A DNA stretch of 64,000 nucleotides from Monocercomonoides exilis (taxonomy: Eukaryota; Preaxostyla; Oxymonadida; Polymastigidae), in NCBI GenBank assembly GCA_001643675.2, contig LSRY02000022.1, forward strand, positions 1,291,001 through 1,355,000, given 5' to 3'. Shown here piece by piece: positions 1-9,787 of the stretch (position 1 is its first letter; each line of letters begins with the position of its first letter). A model generated the notes under the pieces. The model ran no database searches. It saw nothing but the letters and a program-made list of their open reading frames with translations, and was not told the origin of the DNA. The position numbers and the translations under genes are program-made.

Positions 1-334
1 CATCATCTTCAACAATTATCTTTTCAAATCTTTGGTTCAAGGAAGAAATTTTAAAGCTCTCCAAAGAAATATCTCTTAATAAATTGTAATGCCCAACATG
101 CTTCAACAACAAAACAACATTCTCTGTCGAAAATTTCTTTTCTTCAATCATTTTGCATATTTTGTCGAACAGTTTTTCTGAAAAAACAGATCTGTATTCT
201 CTTTTACTCATTTCATCAATAATTTCATTCATCACTTCGATTTTCTGTTTCTGTTCATCGCTGGTGCAATGCTCCAGCTCAGAAAATAATTCTTCAAAAA
301 TCACAAAAAATATTTTGTGTTTTGAAAGTTTCAT
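1..334 (-). CDS. 5' part of a helical multigene-family protein (runs off window)
   Basis: An open frame from an ATG at 334-332 runs to the window edge without a stop, giving 111 codons. The product is related to the N-terminal exons of the two genes at 21.1-22.4 kb and 23.4-24.9 kb. Shared features are the K-L-S start region, an ELEHC-like motif at about residue 19, EQKQKIEVMNE, KLFDKICKMIEEKKFS, a VLLLKHVG segment and a Q-R-F-E-K-I-I region. It is predicted to be mainly alpha-helical and charged, with no signal peptide or membrane span. The other members have an in-frame intron further downstream, so the rest should lie outside the window. A relative has a tiny 5' exon before the K-L-S segment, so this ATG may not be the true start. 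The function is unknown. The helical pattern recalls HEAT/ARM-like repeats, but this is inference. Confidence 0.7.
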   Translation of the reverse strand, partial: MKLSKHKIFFVIFEELFSELEHCTSDEQKQKIEVMNEIIDEMSKREYRSVFSEKLFDKICKMIEEKKFSTENVVLLLKHVGHYNLLRDISLESFKISSLNQRFEKIIVEDD

Positions 335-2132
335 CAAAACAAAAAAATACGCAAACTCAAAAACTTCTCAGTTTTGTTCATCATCTGCGTTCTTTCTTCA
401 TACTTTTCATTATCGCGTACACTCATTCTGCTTATTGTAAATAATATTCAAAATAAGGGGTGGAGCTTGATAAGAAACAAAAAAATTGAAAATTCAAACA
501 TTGTTGATTATCTTGCAATATAACAAAGATCTCAGTACAAACTATTTTTCTTTTGCTATATGAAAAGAAGTGAAAAATTAAATGCAAAGAAGTCTCAGGA
601 TTGGCTTTCTGAGTGCAAAAATGGAAATCTTTTTTCTTTTGATCTAACCAACATAAATTAATTAATCTCATGATAATCATTGTGTTTGATTTTGAGGGAA
701 AATAACACACTTTTTGGTTTGAAATTGAGTATGAATATAGCACAGAAACGGAAATAGGTATAAGAAAGAATGAAAACACAAAATCAAATTTCAAAAAAAA
801 AATATCTTTTTTGAAGATAAATGAAACAGATTCAGATTGAAAAAAATGGAAACAAATGTTCGCATGCTCAATGAATTTTGTTGTTTTTTTCTTTCTTTCT
901 TTTGTAATTTTCAGTTTTCATTCAAGATGATACTTCAGATTTGTGAAGGAAAAAAGGCGAAAAACCAAAAACCAAAATGAATTGACGATTCAATTTTAAT
1001 GTCAGTCAAAAAGTGAAACGAAATGGCAAAATGGATTTGCAGCGAAATGAATAAATAAGAAAATTCTTGAAGGTCATCCAACATCAAGGATGGCAGAACA
1101 AATGATTGGTGGATCGATGGCTATGATCAAAAATGACATTTTTCTTTGGGATTTTTTTTTTCGCTTTTCACATTAAAAAGCCATTTGATTTCAATTGAAT
1201 GATGATCAGATGAGAAATGTCGCAAAGGAAGCTGTACAGTGAGAAGAATTCCAGAAGCAGAAGAATTCAACAATTCCTTCAATTGTTCATCAAAAACACA
1301 GAAGAAAAGAATCAGAGAGTTCTGCTGCTCTGCCAAAAGAATGAAGAGAGCGGAAAAGAATTCCAATTCAATGTCCAAATATTTTTTTTGCACACATTTT
1401 TTCTTTTAGAAGCTAATAAGAAACTCAATTTGGACTTCACGATCACGCCCAATCGCAATGAATTAAAATGTGGATGAATAAATCTTTTTGAATGTCTCTT
1501 CAATCTTTTCTTTTTCTCTTTGTCAAAAAGCACCACAGGCATCAAGAAAAAAGCTTGTCTTTTCAAAAATTTCTCATCTGACACTCTCGGAATGTTTCAT
1601 TTACTTCATTAAGTTATTTGCATTGTATACTATTTTGCTCTCATGTTTTTCAACTTTTGAAATCGCATTGATAAGAAAATGACCATCTCAACAAAGGCAA
1701 TTGCTTGTTCCAATATCAGAATGCACAATCTGAAATCTTCTGTTTGAAACATAAATGGAAAGAACTCTTCAATTTTCTTCATTCATTTTGTGCGATATTG
1801 ACATGATTATCTGAATGATATTCGCATTGATTCATCATCATCACCACCTCCTTCTTCCAATCCAAAATTAAACGCATTTTCAAGAAATAAAAAAAGCGAT
1901 TGCCCATTGCTTCATTTCACAAGATAATGACGAGCTTTTGAGGCTGATTGGCTTTTCCAATGTGAATGTGGATGTTGTGTTTGCATCACAGTAAGAACTG
2001 TTGTCTGATACAAATTTTCGTTTGAATGAGTTTCTTGTTTCAATTGAAGCATGGTTTTTTTCTCCTTTCTCAGCATATTCAGTTTTATCCACTTCTTCAA
2101 TCAAAATACTGAGATAAAAAGCGAAGAAAGTG
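335..2132. other. AT-rich intergenic region
   Basis: About 1.8 kb of AT-rich sequence with short open frames on both strands. None has coding-like composition or resembles other genes in the window. No RNA gene or repeat was recognised. Confidence 0.6.
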
Positions 2133-2794
2133 ACTGGAGGTGAAAGGTCATCCCCATCATCCACTGCTCCTGCAATTGAACCTTCAGAAGTCTCGACAGT
2201 GAAGGGATCAGACATGAAGGCGGTATGGATGAAGGACATCAATAGACGGATGTGGATTGTTGTTCCCGAAGAAACTGGGGTGCATGCAAATCACATGAAG
2301 TTGTGACCAAGATCGCTGTAGATGTTATGGGGATATGTTATCACTTGGTCTTCTGTACGTTTCGAGAGCAATATGAACATACGATTTGTGGAGCTTTCAA
2401 AGATGCTTTCAGTTAGGCCGGTGACACTTCTTCTTTTGCTTGCAGCATTTATGGGAACGAATTCTTAGAGCATTTGATCTTTTCAGTAGCAGATGAGAAT
2501 TCGCTCACTTTGATCCACTATCTGTATGATTTGCAGCTGCAACCGTGTGAGATAATGTTCCTTGTGCAGGGATTGTCGAAGTGGGAGCGTGTGGTGGTGA
2601 AGCTGGAAGATGAAGTGATGAGGAAAAGAATGGCAATGCGCAAAGCGGAAGAGATAATGGAGAAGGAACTGTCAGAGGCTGTGTTGAGGATATATGACGT
2701 TGTTATTTCGCTCAGTATGATTTTGAAAGATGTTCTGGAGGAACGAGAAGAAGCAGAGAAAGGGGAAGGAAATGAGGGAAAAAAACTGACCTAA
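2133..2794 (+). pseudogene. Decayed gene of an unnamed family, copy 1
   Basis: This stretch is richer in GC than its surroundings. It translates in pieces that match, in order, the pieces of a second copy on the other strand at 27872-27258. First comes a segment with AIEPSEVSTVK and, about 20 residues later, INRRMWIVVPEE-x-G-V-x-ANH. Next is a short R-C-R-C segment in another frame. Last is an open stretch from about 2477 to 2794 containing a YLYDLQLQP-like motif, KWERVVVKLEDEVM and an acidic, lysine-rich tail. In-frame stops at about 2279 and 2414 and frame changes separate the pieces. Some breaks could be introns, but both copies are broken, so a pseudogene is more likely. The family was not recognised and no function is proposed. 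Confidence 0.5.
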
Positions 2795-3758
2795 TGTGGC
2801 AAAGAAATTCTTTTTAAAGAATAAAATCAAATTTGGGAAAGTTCGGAAAAGAAAGGAAGCCGTTGTTCGTTGAGAAGTTCATTTGAAGAATAAGAAGAAT
2901 GGAGAGTGGATATTGGTTTGATAAAGGTACAAAGTGGTCATCATTTCACAAAAAATAAACTCATTTGCATTTTGCATCCATTTGTTATTTTATAGAGAAT
3001 ATGAAAACAGGTGAAAGTTAATTAGCAGCATAAGAAGCATATTTAAGCAGAGATTCACAAAAACATGAAAATGTTATCAAACTTGATTCTGTTCTATCGT
3101 CCACCTCAATAACTTCGTGCAAAATAAATCAAGAACAAGAGAGATCTCTTTATTAATCAAAGAGAGAACAAGGATCGAAAAATGTTTTTGGAATAAGGGT
3201 TTATTGGACAGATAAATGAAATCAAACTTCTTCTCTAAAACTAACGCAATACTTAAATAATGCAAAAAATGGTAAAAATAAAGATATTTCCCTCATCACT
3301 AATAAAAAACAATAGTTTTTTATTCAACCGAAAATTAAATTCTATTGTAGAGCGAAAAAAGTTGTATAATCAAAGCAAATAATCATGAAAAATTCAATTT
3401 TAAAAGAAAACCTTTTGTGGAAAGTTCAGAATAAAATAATGTTTAAATAAAAAATTTATCAAACAATTTAATTAAAATACCTATGATTTTTCGCAACTTC
3501 ATTATTGTGACTTTTGTAACAAAAAGAAAAATAAACATTTGTTTTGGGCGATTATTTTAACTTTTCCAAAAAAATTGTGGTGTTGCATTAAACAATAAGG
3601 AAAAATCATTATTATATGTAACTGAATTTTCATTTGTTAACTTTATCACATTCTTCAGATGATTTTCAGTTTGATTCAAACCGCACTTTGGATTAGGTTT
3701 CATTTGAATAAAGGATATGTTGATCTGTTGTGATTTAGAAAAGTGAGCATCAAACAGA
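2795..3758. other. AT-rich intergenic region, upstream of the interrupted surface gene
   Basis: Very AT-rich with scattered short frames and no supported gene. It presumably holds the promoter of the surface-protein gene that starts at 3759, but no specific element could be identified. Confidence 0.5.
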
Positions 3759-3845
3759 ATGTTTTTTCTTTTTGCTTATTTCCTTACTATTTCATTGGCA
3801 TGCACGCAAAAAATAAATAATGCAACATTGACAGAAGTTTTGGTA
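3759..3845 (+). pseudogene. 5' fragment of surface-protein gene (signal peptide), cut by DIRS element
   Basis: An ATG at 3759 opens a 29-codon frame. It starts with a hydrophobic, phenylalanine- and leucine-rich core followed by small residues (SLACT), a typical secretory signal peptide. It then reaches a T-E-V-L-V segment ending at GTA (3843-3845), where the DIRS element begins. The remainder of the gene resumes at GTA 9872-9874 in the same frame as V-K-Q-S-G. The intact paralogue at 28715-31198 has the same order: signal peptide, a short S/T-rich stretch, then Y-V-K-Q-S-G. This is therefore the displaced start of the gene whose body lies at 9872-11110. Confidence 0.8.
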
Positions 3846-3906
3846 GAACGCAGTGAGACAGGTTTTGCTCCGAAATAATGAGTTTGATCTTAAATTATGG
3901 GTGGTT
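3846..3906. repeat. DIRS terminal inverted repeat, 3' end of element
   Basis: The inner part (ATAATGAGTTTGATCTTAAA and the following ATTATGGGTGGTTT) is the exact inverse of the terminal repeat at 9788-9871. The outer part is similar but not identical (AACGCAGTGAGACAGG against AACGCAAGGAGCAGG), as expected for non-identical DIRS termini. The outermost 30 bases recur in reverse complement in the internal complementary region at 4510-4539. Confidence 0.85.
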
Positions 3907-4509
3907 TGAGTGAAAAACTTCGCCCTCCCCAATGACGTGGAAAAAAGGGCGAGATGAAAAAACAAAACAATAACATTAAGAATTAATAATAATAATAAAA
4001 TAATGCATTGTCCGCTTCACTTCACCACCGACTTCGCCTTTTGCCATGGTCTCGAAGACCAGAGGGCAGGGAACATTGCCCCTCGGAGCTCCCTCCTGCA
4101 GGCTGTGCAGGGATCCGGTGAGGCGAAAATTAAAAACGGAGCAGAAAGAAAAACCACTCTCGCTTTCGCGAGGCGTGGAAAAGAAAACTGCGTGTATTAT
4201 GCTCTGCCTCCCACTCTTCTGCTGCATCAGCAGAGCAGCCCCAATCATCACACACTGCATATTTAATATTCAATTCTTCTCTGTAAAAACAATACTAATC
4301 TTGTAAAGGAGTAGGATCATGCTTGAACTATTTATTTGTTTCCATGTTTCTCTAAACAGGTTCTAGGTGCACTTGATATCTCTGGACGGATTATCTCTTT
4401 CTATCTCCTCTGCTATCTCGCCACTTTTTTCTCGTCCTATTCATCACTCTGTGTCTCTCTCTCATCTCGCACCCAGCCGCTCTGAGTCTCTCCATCCGCG
4501 TTAGTATTT
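3907..4509. other. Non-coding spacer inside the DIRS element
   Basis: About 600 bp lie between the terminal repeat and the internal complementary region. In the canonical DIRS layout these nearly touch. The 5' half holds an ATT/AAT-rich tract followed by a GC-rich block at about 4004-4200, and the 3' half is pyrimidine-rich. No protein motif was recognised in any frame. It could be a regulatory 3' region or a passenger insertion. Confidence 0.5.
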
Positions 4510-4602
4510 TTTCGGAGCAAAACCTGTCTCACTGCGTTCTATCAATTCGCAATAGAGCGAATATCCGAACGCAAGGAGCAGGTTTGCTCCTCAATAATGA
4601 GT
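4510..4602. repeat. DIRS internal complementary region
   Basis: 4510-4539 is the reverse complement of the outer left terminus (3846-3875). 4544-4602 is the reverse complement of the outer right terminus (9812-9870). The two are fused head to tail with four bases (TATC, 4540-4543) between them. This is the arrangement expected of a copied circle junction, which in DIRS elements is thought to template end restoration during replication. Confidence 0.9.
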
Positions 4603-4712
4603 CTTGAAAACCCTCGTTCTCTTCTCTCCTCTGATCTTACACCCTCTTGCCTAGCACCTTGTCGTGCGGCGGATGAACAGAGGGACTGCGGATGAAGGTG
4701 CGGCCTCTATTC

Positions 4713-6545
4713 CTACTCCCTCCCCCTCTTGCGCTGTTTTCGGGGGGTTCTCGATCGGGTCTTCCGTACTTGAGCGGGCATAATAATTTGTCCTATGCTT
4801 CTCTCTTCGCGTTTCCTCCGATCGGTCTCGAGTTTCTTCTGCAAGGCAGGTTGTCTGCCCTTTGCCAGCTCCATGATGCTGCGGGGAATTATGGAAGGTG
4901 TCTCATCACACCTGGTGGGTTGTGTTATGTCGTCCTCATGATGCGAACTCTTCTCTCGAGTCGGCCCTCGTCTCTTCGAATTCCTTCTCTCGCTCGTCTC
5001 CGCTTCTCCCCCGGATTGTGATGTTTCTTCAGGTAATTCCTTAGTTTCAGATTCTGTATTCTCAACTGAAATTTCTTTTTCCTTGCTGTCCTTCTCCGAC
5101 TTTCCTCCCTTCTCTGCCAGGGGTACTGGGCCACCGATTGTCTCCAGGATCCATCTCGTGTCCTGAACTGGTAACACGGTGTAATACTCCTGGGCTACTC
5201 TAGAGCCTGGCGCCCATCTCGCGTACGCATTGATTGCTTTCCAATCTGCAGCTTGTTGTCTTGCTAAGTGCGTTATCACAGCGTGTCTTATCGAGTACGA
5301 GGTAAATGTGTCGGGTATTCCGTTCTCTCTCAGGACAGCCACTAGTTCTTCCTTAATCCTCTGCAAATTTGCAGGTTGCCTCTCTCTGATATCGAATCAC
5401 ACACGTTCGTCTCTAAGGGTTGTCTTTGTATAATCCATCCAACGTTGGAGCACAACAACCGCATCGATACGTGGGTTTGGATGCTTATTTATAATAACCT
5501 TAACAGTCTCTCCCCCTGATGTCTTTGTTTGTACTTGTGTCTGGACTAGATTCTCTTTAAATATCGTTGTCCCTCTTCTCATCCTCTCCAGCTCTGCTGG
5601 TCTTAACGCACCAAATATCATAGTTAAAATGAGAGCCCTCCTTTGGAGGGTCTGTGGGTCTTTCATATCATGAGTGGCTTCTGCCCATTTCGTGATGATT
5701 GTCAAGTCCCACATCGATTTGGATCGATTGCCTCTTCTTGGTTTCTCCCCCACATAGGTTTTAAGAAATATCTCTATGTCTTTCACGTCAACCTTAGTCT
5801 TCCTGAAGAGGTTAATAGAATCCAGTACCTTCCGTACTGTCTGATTTATCACTCCGCTTGAGAGGTTTGTATTCGAGAGTGTTTCGATGAACTCTGCCAT
5901 AATCCATTTAGCATCTTTCGTTGTGAGGGGGTCAGTGTCATCCATGCTCTCTCTATCTAGAAATTGCTTGAATCTTCGCAGGGCTCTCCACGTATCTCTC
6001 TCACTCTTCTGATTTCTAAGTATTGCTGCTGCTATGTCTTTTGCTCCAACGTGTTCTCCCCATGTTAAGAAGAGGTCTCTCCCCTGAATATTCTCTTCTC
6101 CAGTATAACGCTTATTACCTCTCCTGGGGGTAATTTCCAGCCTTCCCTTCTCATCTTCGTTCCCGGTATCATGCACTCCTGAAAGGTCCCCAGGGTCCTT
6201 GTCAAATACCCAGGCTGCAGTAGCGGGGTCCAGGTCTGCCCCCGCCAGGCTGGCAGAATCAGAATCGTCAGATTCCTCTGAGCTTCGTTCATCTTCTCTT
6301 TCATCACTCGTCCAATGTTTCTCAGGAACGGGTGGACTAGGACTATGTCGTCTTCTGGTGTTCCTTTCTCTCTCTTCCTTCTCATGGAGGATAGTCTCCA
6401 AGTACTTCCGCAGGGCACCGGCGCAATCTGTTCTGAAATTGTATCTAGTGTTCTCGGTGCGATTGTCTGTAATATCTCTGCGACTCCCCCCCCCCCCCCC
6501 CCCTCTGTGCGTCGTCCGGCTTTTTCGCCATCCGGCTGAGTGCAT
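4713..6545 (-). pseudogene. DIRS tyrosine recombinase, one in-frame stop
   Basis: The frame opens at an ATG at 6545 inside the end of the RT-RNase H gene and runs 382 codons to a TGA at 5399-5397. It then continues in the same frame to a stop just before 4713. The N-terminal 150 residues are charged and low in complexity. A SAM-like helical region follows at about residues 155-270. The recombinase core has the first catalytic Arg in GALRPAELERM (Arg about 315). After the stop come the SIRHAVITHL box (His/Arg), the HAARW-type segment as YARWAPGS, and the catalytic tyrosine in AQEYY (near 5184). A single nonsense codon thus separates the first Arg from the rest of the active site. The lysine-rich tail after the tyrosine is long. 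In this family the enzyme inserts the circular DNA copy. Confidence 0.85.
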
Positions 6546-8029
6546 CTGCTTCCGTGTTCTGTTCTCCCGGGAGATGTTCCGTTTGTATCGTAATGTCCAG
6601 GCTGTTCAGTTTCTTCTCCAATGCTCTCAGTGTTGGAATGAGCGATGGTGCTCCCCTTTTCTTCTGGATTGTCCATCTCGTGGACATGTTGTCTGTCTTC
6701 AGACGAATATGATCTATCTTCTGTTCTTTCAGCCATGCTCCTTTCCTTTCCAAAGTCCTCAACACTGCTCTGGACTCCTTCTCGTTTATCGCTAATGCGC
6801 TCTCCTGGAGGGTCCAACTCCCGTGGACATATATCTTCTCCTCTTTGTTCTCTGTTGGTATTGTTAATACTGCACCCCATCCCAGCTCTGACGCATCCGT
6901 TGTCAGCTCTGCTGGTCTGTTCCTTCTCTTCAGACTCCTTGGTCTGTTCTCTCGCAGAGTTTTCCTCCAATGTGTTAATTCTCCTAACATCATTGGGTTG
7001 GGTATCACTGTCCCGCTCCAGCCTCCGCGGGCTATTGCCTGCCTCAGTATGTATTGCATGCGTTTCATCCACAAGCTTGCTGGTGGGTGCTGTAACCTCA
7101 CGAAATTTAACCTCCCGAGGAGTGCTGCTAAATCCCTCGTCTTTTGTATTCTCCTCTTCTTTGCATGTGCTATCCACTTTAGCACATCCTCCAGGAGCAG
7201 CACTCTCTTCCTTTCTTGGAGCGTCACGTCCATCTTCTCTGAGTTCCAACTCCATCCCAAAAACTCCACGCTCCTTGCGGGTTCTAGCTTCAGCTTCTCC
7301 TCCGACAGTATCCAGCCCAGATTTCTCAGGAACTGGGCTATCTCCTGTGAGATCGATCTCAAAGCATCCCTGTCTGGGTGCATGAGGAGGATGTCGTCCA
7401 GATATATCACCAGCTTTACCTTCCAATGTTCTCTGATATATGACGCTGCCCGTCTCATTATCTTCGTGAATACTCTGGGCGCGTCCTTTGCTCCAAATGG
7501 CATCCCCACGTAAGTGTAGCATTGCTTTTGGAAGCTGAAGCACAGAAAGGGACTGAACTGCTCGTCCACTTTGACATGTTGATAAGCACTCGATATGTCG
7601 AGCGTAGTCATCCAATCGTTCTCCTCCAGGAGTTCCACAACTGTCTCCTGGGAATCCATCTTGAAGTGTTTCCCTAGCACTTCCTCGTTTAAAATTCTGC
7701 AATCCAGAATCTTCCTCCACTTTCCGTTCTTGTTTATTACCATGAATGTCGGGTTGAACCACTTCACCTCCGACTCCTGCACGGGCTTCACCACTCCGTC
7801 CTTCAATTCCTCCTCCATGAGGGATAAATAATTGTTCGTCATTTTTGTCGTACCCCGAAACTCCTGTTTGTGTTTTCTTTCCTCGAGTGAGATTGGGGAT
7901 TGGGGATCTTTCCATCGGGCTTTTATACCACGGCTCACAAGTTTGTCTCCCCCAATCTTCCTCCACTCGCTCAGCCTGTTCACCAGTCTCCCAGGAAGTG
8001 GCTCCTTCGGTAGTCCCACTGCTACGCAA
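6065..8029 (-). other. 654-codon open frame overlapping RT-RNase H in a third frame
   Basis: A frame without stops for 654 codons lies almost wholly within the RT-RNase H gene, and its end overlaps the recombinase frame. It begins at a non-ATG codon. Its product is rich in E, R, G and S, with no recognised domain, and looks like the low-complexity output of an off-frame reading of a purine-rich coding strand. Open length alone is unusual at this base composition. No functional product is claimed. Confidence 0.3.
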
Positions 8030-8502
8030 CTCCCCACTTCTGGTGTCCTTAGACCAGTCTGGATCTGTGCGGTCTCTTTCCCTTCGAGAGTATCTGCAGT
8101 AGCAATCTTCCAGCTCTCCTCCAGGACGCTCCCAATTAGGGACTCGATAACAGTCCCAGAAGCTCTCAAGGCTCTCTTCACTACCTCCCTCTCAAGTTCC
8201 TGATCGTTCATCTGTACTGTCCCGTGGGGATATACGGAGTCTTCCTCTGTGTTTTCTCTCCCTGTTCCCATCTCGCAATCTATCGAGCTGTCTATCTCAA
8301 TCCTCTTCTTTTGGTCGGAAGGGCTCAATGCCTCTTCGCTGTTCTCGCAAGCTTTCACGGGTTCCGCCTCTGTGATTGTCTGTCGATTGAATGGGAATAC
8401 TTGTTGTGTTGTCACTCTTTCGGGAATAAACAACTTTCTGTCTATCTCTGTCTCGCGGCAAAGCACGGTTCTCTCTTCTCTTTCTGTCTCTTCTAAGCCC
8501 AT
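6445..8502 (-). CDS. DIRS reverse transcriptase-RNase H polyprotein
   Basis: A 685-residue intact frame. Residues 1-200 are a charged N-terminal region. Reverse transcriptase covers about 210-440, with the palm motif LDISSAYQHV (about 301), GMPFGAKDAPRVF (333-345) and the YLDD active site (367-370). RNase H follows, with TTDASELGWGAVL (Asp about 536), NEKESRAVL (Glu about 575), KTDN (Asp about 604) and GEQNTEADALSR (last Asp about 653). All catalytic acids are present. It overlaps the Gag-like frame by 10 bp at its start and the recombinase frame by about 100 bp at its end. Near its C-terminus the reading passes through an 18-base G run (plus-strand C, 6486-6503). It would copy the element's RNA in a nucleoprotein particle. 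The ATG at 8502 is the first in frame near the Gag overlap. Confidence 0.9.
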   Translation of the reverse strand: MGLEETEREERTVLCRETEIDRKLFIPERVTTQQVFPFNRQTITEAEPVKACENSEEALSPSDQKKRIEIDSSIDCEMGTGRENTEEDSVYPHGTVQMNDQELEREVVKRALRASGTVIESLIGSVLEESWKIATADTLEGKETAQIQTGLRTPEVGSCVAVGLPKEPLPGRLVNRLSEWRKIGGDKLVSRGIKARWKDPQSPISLEERKHKQEFRGTTKMTNNYLSLMEEELKDGVVKPVQESEVKWFNPTFMVINKNGKWRKILDCRILNEEVLGKHFKMDSQETVVELLEENDWMTTLDISSAYQHVKVDEQFSPFLCFSFQKQCYTYVGMPFGAKDAPRVFTKIMRRAASYIREHWKVKLVIYLDDILLMHPDRDALRSISQEIAQFLRNLGWILSEEKLKLEPARSVEFLGWSWNSEKMDVTLQERKRVLLLEDVLKWIAHAKKRRIQKTRDLAALLGRLNFVRLQHPPASLWMKRMQYILRQAIARGGWSGTVIPNPMMLGELTHWRKTLRENRPRSLKRRNRPAELTTDASELGWGAVLTIPTENKEEKIYVHGSWTLQESALAINEKESRAVLRTLERKGAWLKEQKIDHIRLKTDNMSTRWTIQKKRGAPSLIPTLRALEKKLNSLDITIQTEHLPGEQNTEADALSRMAKKPDDAQRGGGGGESQRYYRQSHREH
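6486..6503. repeat. C18/G18 homopolymer at the RT-RNase H / recombinase overlap
   Basis: Eighteen consecutive C on the plus strand, read as poly-Gly in the overlapping RT-RNase H and recombinase frames. Such a run is prone to length change and polymerase or ribosome slippage. Its exact length should be treated with caution. Confidence 0.85.
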
Positions 8503-9745
8503 TGGCTCGATCCAGTTGCTGTTCCTGTTGCTGATTCTCCCTGTATCCTCGGGGGAGCTGGAGGAAGGGGGACTGTGAACAAGGGCGCTCTCCCAGCTGT
8601 AGCTGGGGCCTGTTGTGGTCGAGCTTGTGTTGACCTTTTTCTCTGTTTGAAATTTGAGAAGCTCCCTTCGAAACCTTGCTTCTGGAATTGTCTGTAGGCA
8701 AAACCTTGAGCGTTTCTGCCTGTGCTGTACCTCCCTGAGCGCCCGCCCCTGACTGGGGCGAGGCCGAAGGTTGTGGAAGAAACGGGGGATGCTCCATACC
8801 CTGGAGCGTCCCCCCCTGGACGAAAAAAGCTGGTGCTATCCACCAGTCTCCTGAAACTCTCTGGGATGTCCTTGGACATTCCCCCGTCCAGAAAACACTT
8901 CACATTCTCCCAGCTTGACTGAGGGATAACTTTCAGCAAGTTTATGCGGCTAATACAGTCTGCTATTAGGGCGTACGCGCAAAAGAGCCCCCTCAGTCGC
9001 TCTTTCTCTTCTTCCTCTAGGCGCGTCTTTTTCAATTCTCTTGTAGTGAGGGCTGCAATCGCCTTCGCGGCTTCCAACCCCGATTCCAGGGCGGGCTGAA
9101 GCAGCTCGATAACCCGAGCGGCTTCTGGAGAGTCTTTTCTTCCCTCAGCAGTGACCCCCGTCACTGCTAAGGCGTTCCAACTGATGTCAGTGTGTCTTGT
9201 AAAAAGTTCTTCTCCGTCTCCGGGATAAAAGTGTTCAGGATATCATCATTTATTCTGATAGATACGGCTTTGCAAAAGTCCATGAATCTCTTCAGTTCTC
9301 CTGCTTGTCTCCTAGGCGTTAACCATTCGTCTGGGAAAATTCCCAAGAAATCTTCGGATCTATCTTGCTCTTCTTCCCGCTTTTCTGTGTTTTCGGAATC
9401 GCTCTCGCTGGTTTCTACATCGTCCCATTTCTTCATCTGGTTACGTCCTCGACTGCCCCTCAATCGCTGTCTGTGTCTTTTCTTTGCGATCATCTCTGTG
9501 TCATCAGATTCGGACTCAGATTCGCTTGATCTCGATAGAGATCTTCCTCTTGGTCGTTCCCTCTTCGTCTTTCTCATTGGTAATATTCCTACTGCTCCCG
9601 AGCGACTCGGAACTGCTCGGCTTCTCGCCATTTCCTCAATCAAATTTTCTACTCTTGAAAGTCTAATTGCAAGATCAAATCCTCTGTCCTCGCTGTCACT
9701 GGTTTCCATTCTAACAGGATCTTGTGTCATTATTACTGCGGACAA
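8493..9745 (-). pseudogene. DIRS Gag-like ORF, broken by a frameshift
   Basis: Two consecutive frames make one Gag-like product. The first, 9745-9167, has 192 codons with an SR/RS-type and acidic serine-rich N-terminal half. The second, 9164-8493, has 223 codons and no ATG. The first ends in LTSVGTP. Reading in the other frame gives W-N-A-L-A-V-T-G-V-T-A just upstream of the second part, so a one-base frame change near 9170-9190 is the simplest explanation. The second half has a helical region (about 40-110) and a G/R/Q-rich C-terminal tail, as seen in nucleic-acid-binding Gag-like proteins of DIRS elements. No zinc knuckle was seen. Programmed frameshifting is a less likely alternative because no slippery heptamer is evident. 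Confidence 0.65.
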
Positions 9746-9787
9746 TGGTGTGTAAGAAAGGTTTATCTGTTAGCGAAGTTTGATCTT

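Noticed and set aside
1880-2242. 120-codon minus-strand frame
   Set aside because: It overlaps plus-strand sequence that matches the relic at 27872-27258, so the minus frame is the antisense shadow.
3976-4306. Small frames in the GC-rich block inside the DIRS element
   Set aside because: Frames of about 90 codons on both strands with no motif. GC-rich non-coding spacer is more likely.
6645-7513. Long plus-strand frames over the DIRS element (up to 246 codons)
   Set aside because: Serine/leucine-rich antisense shadows of RT-RNase H. They have no domain.
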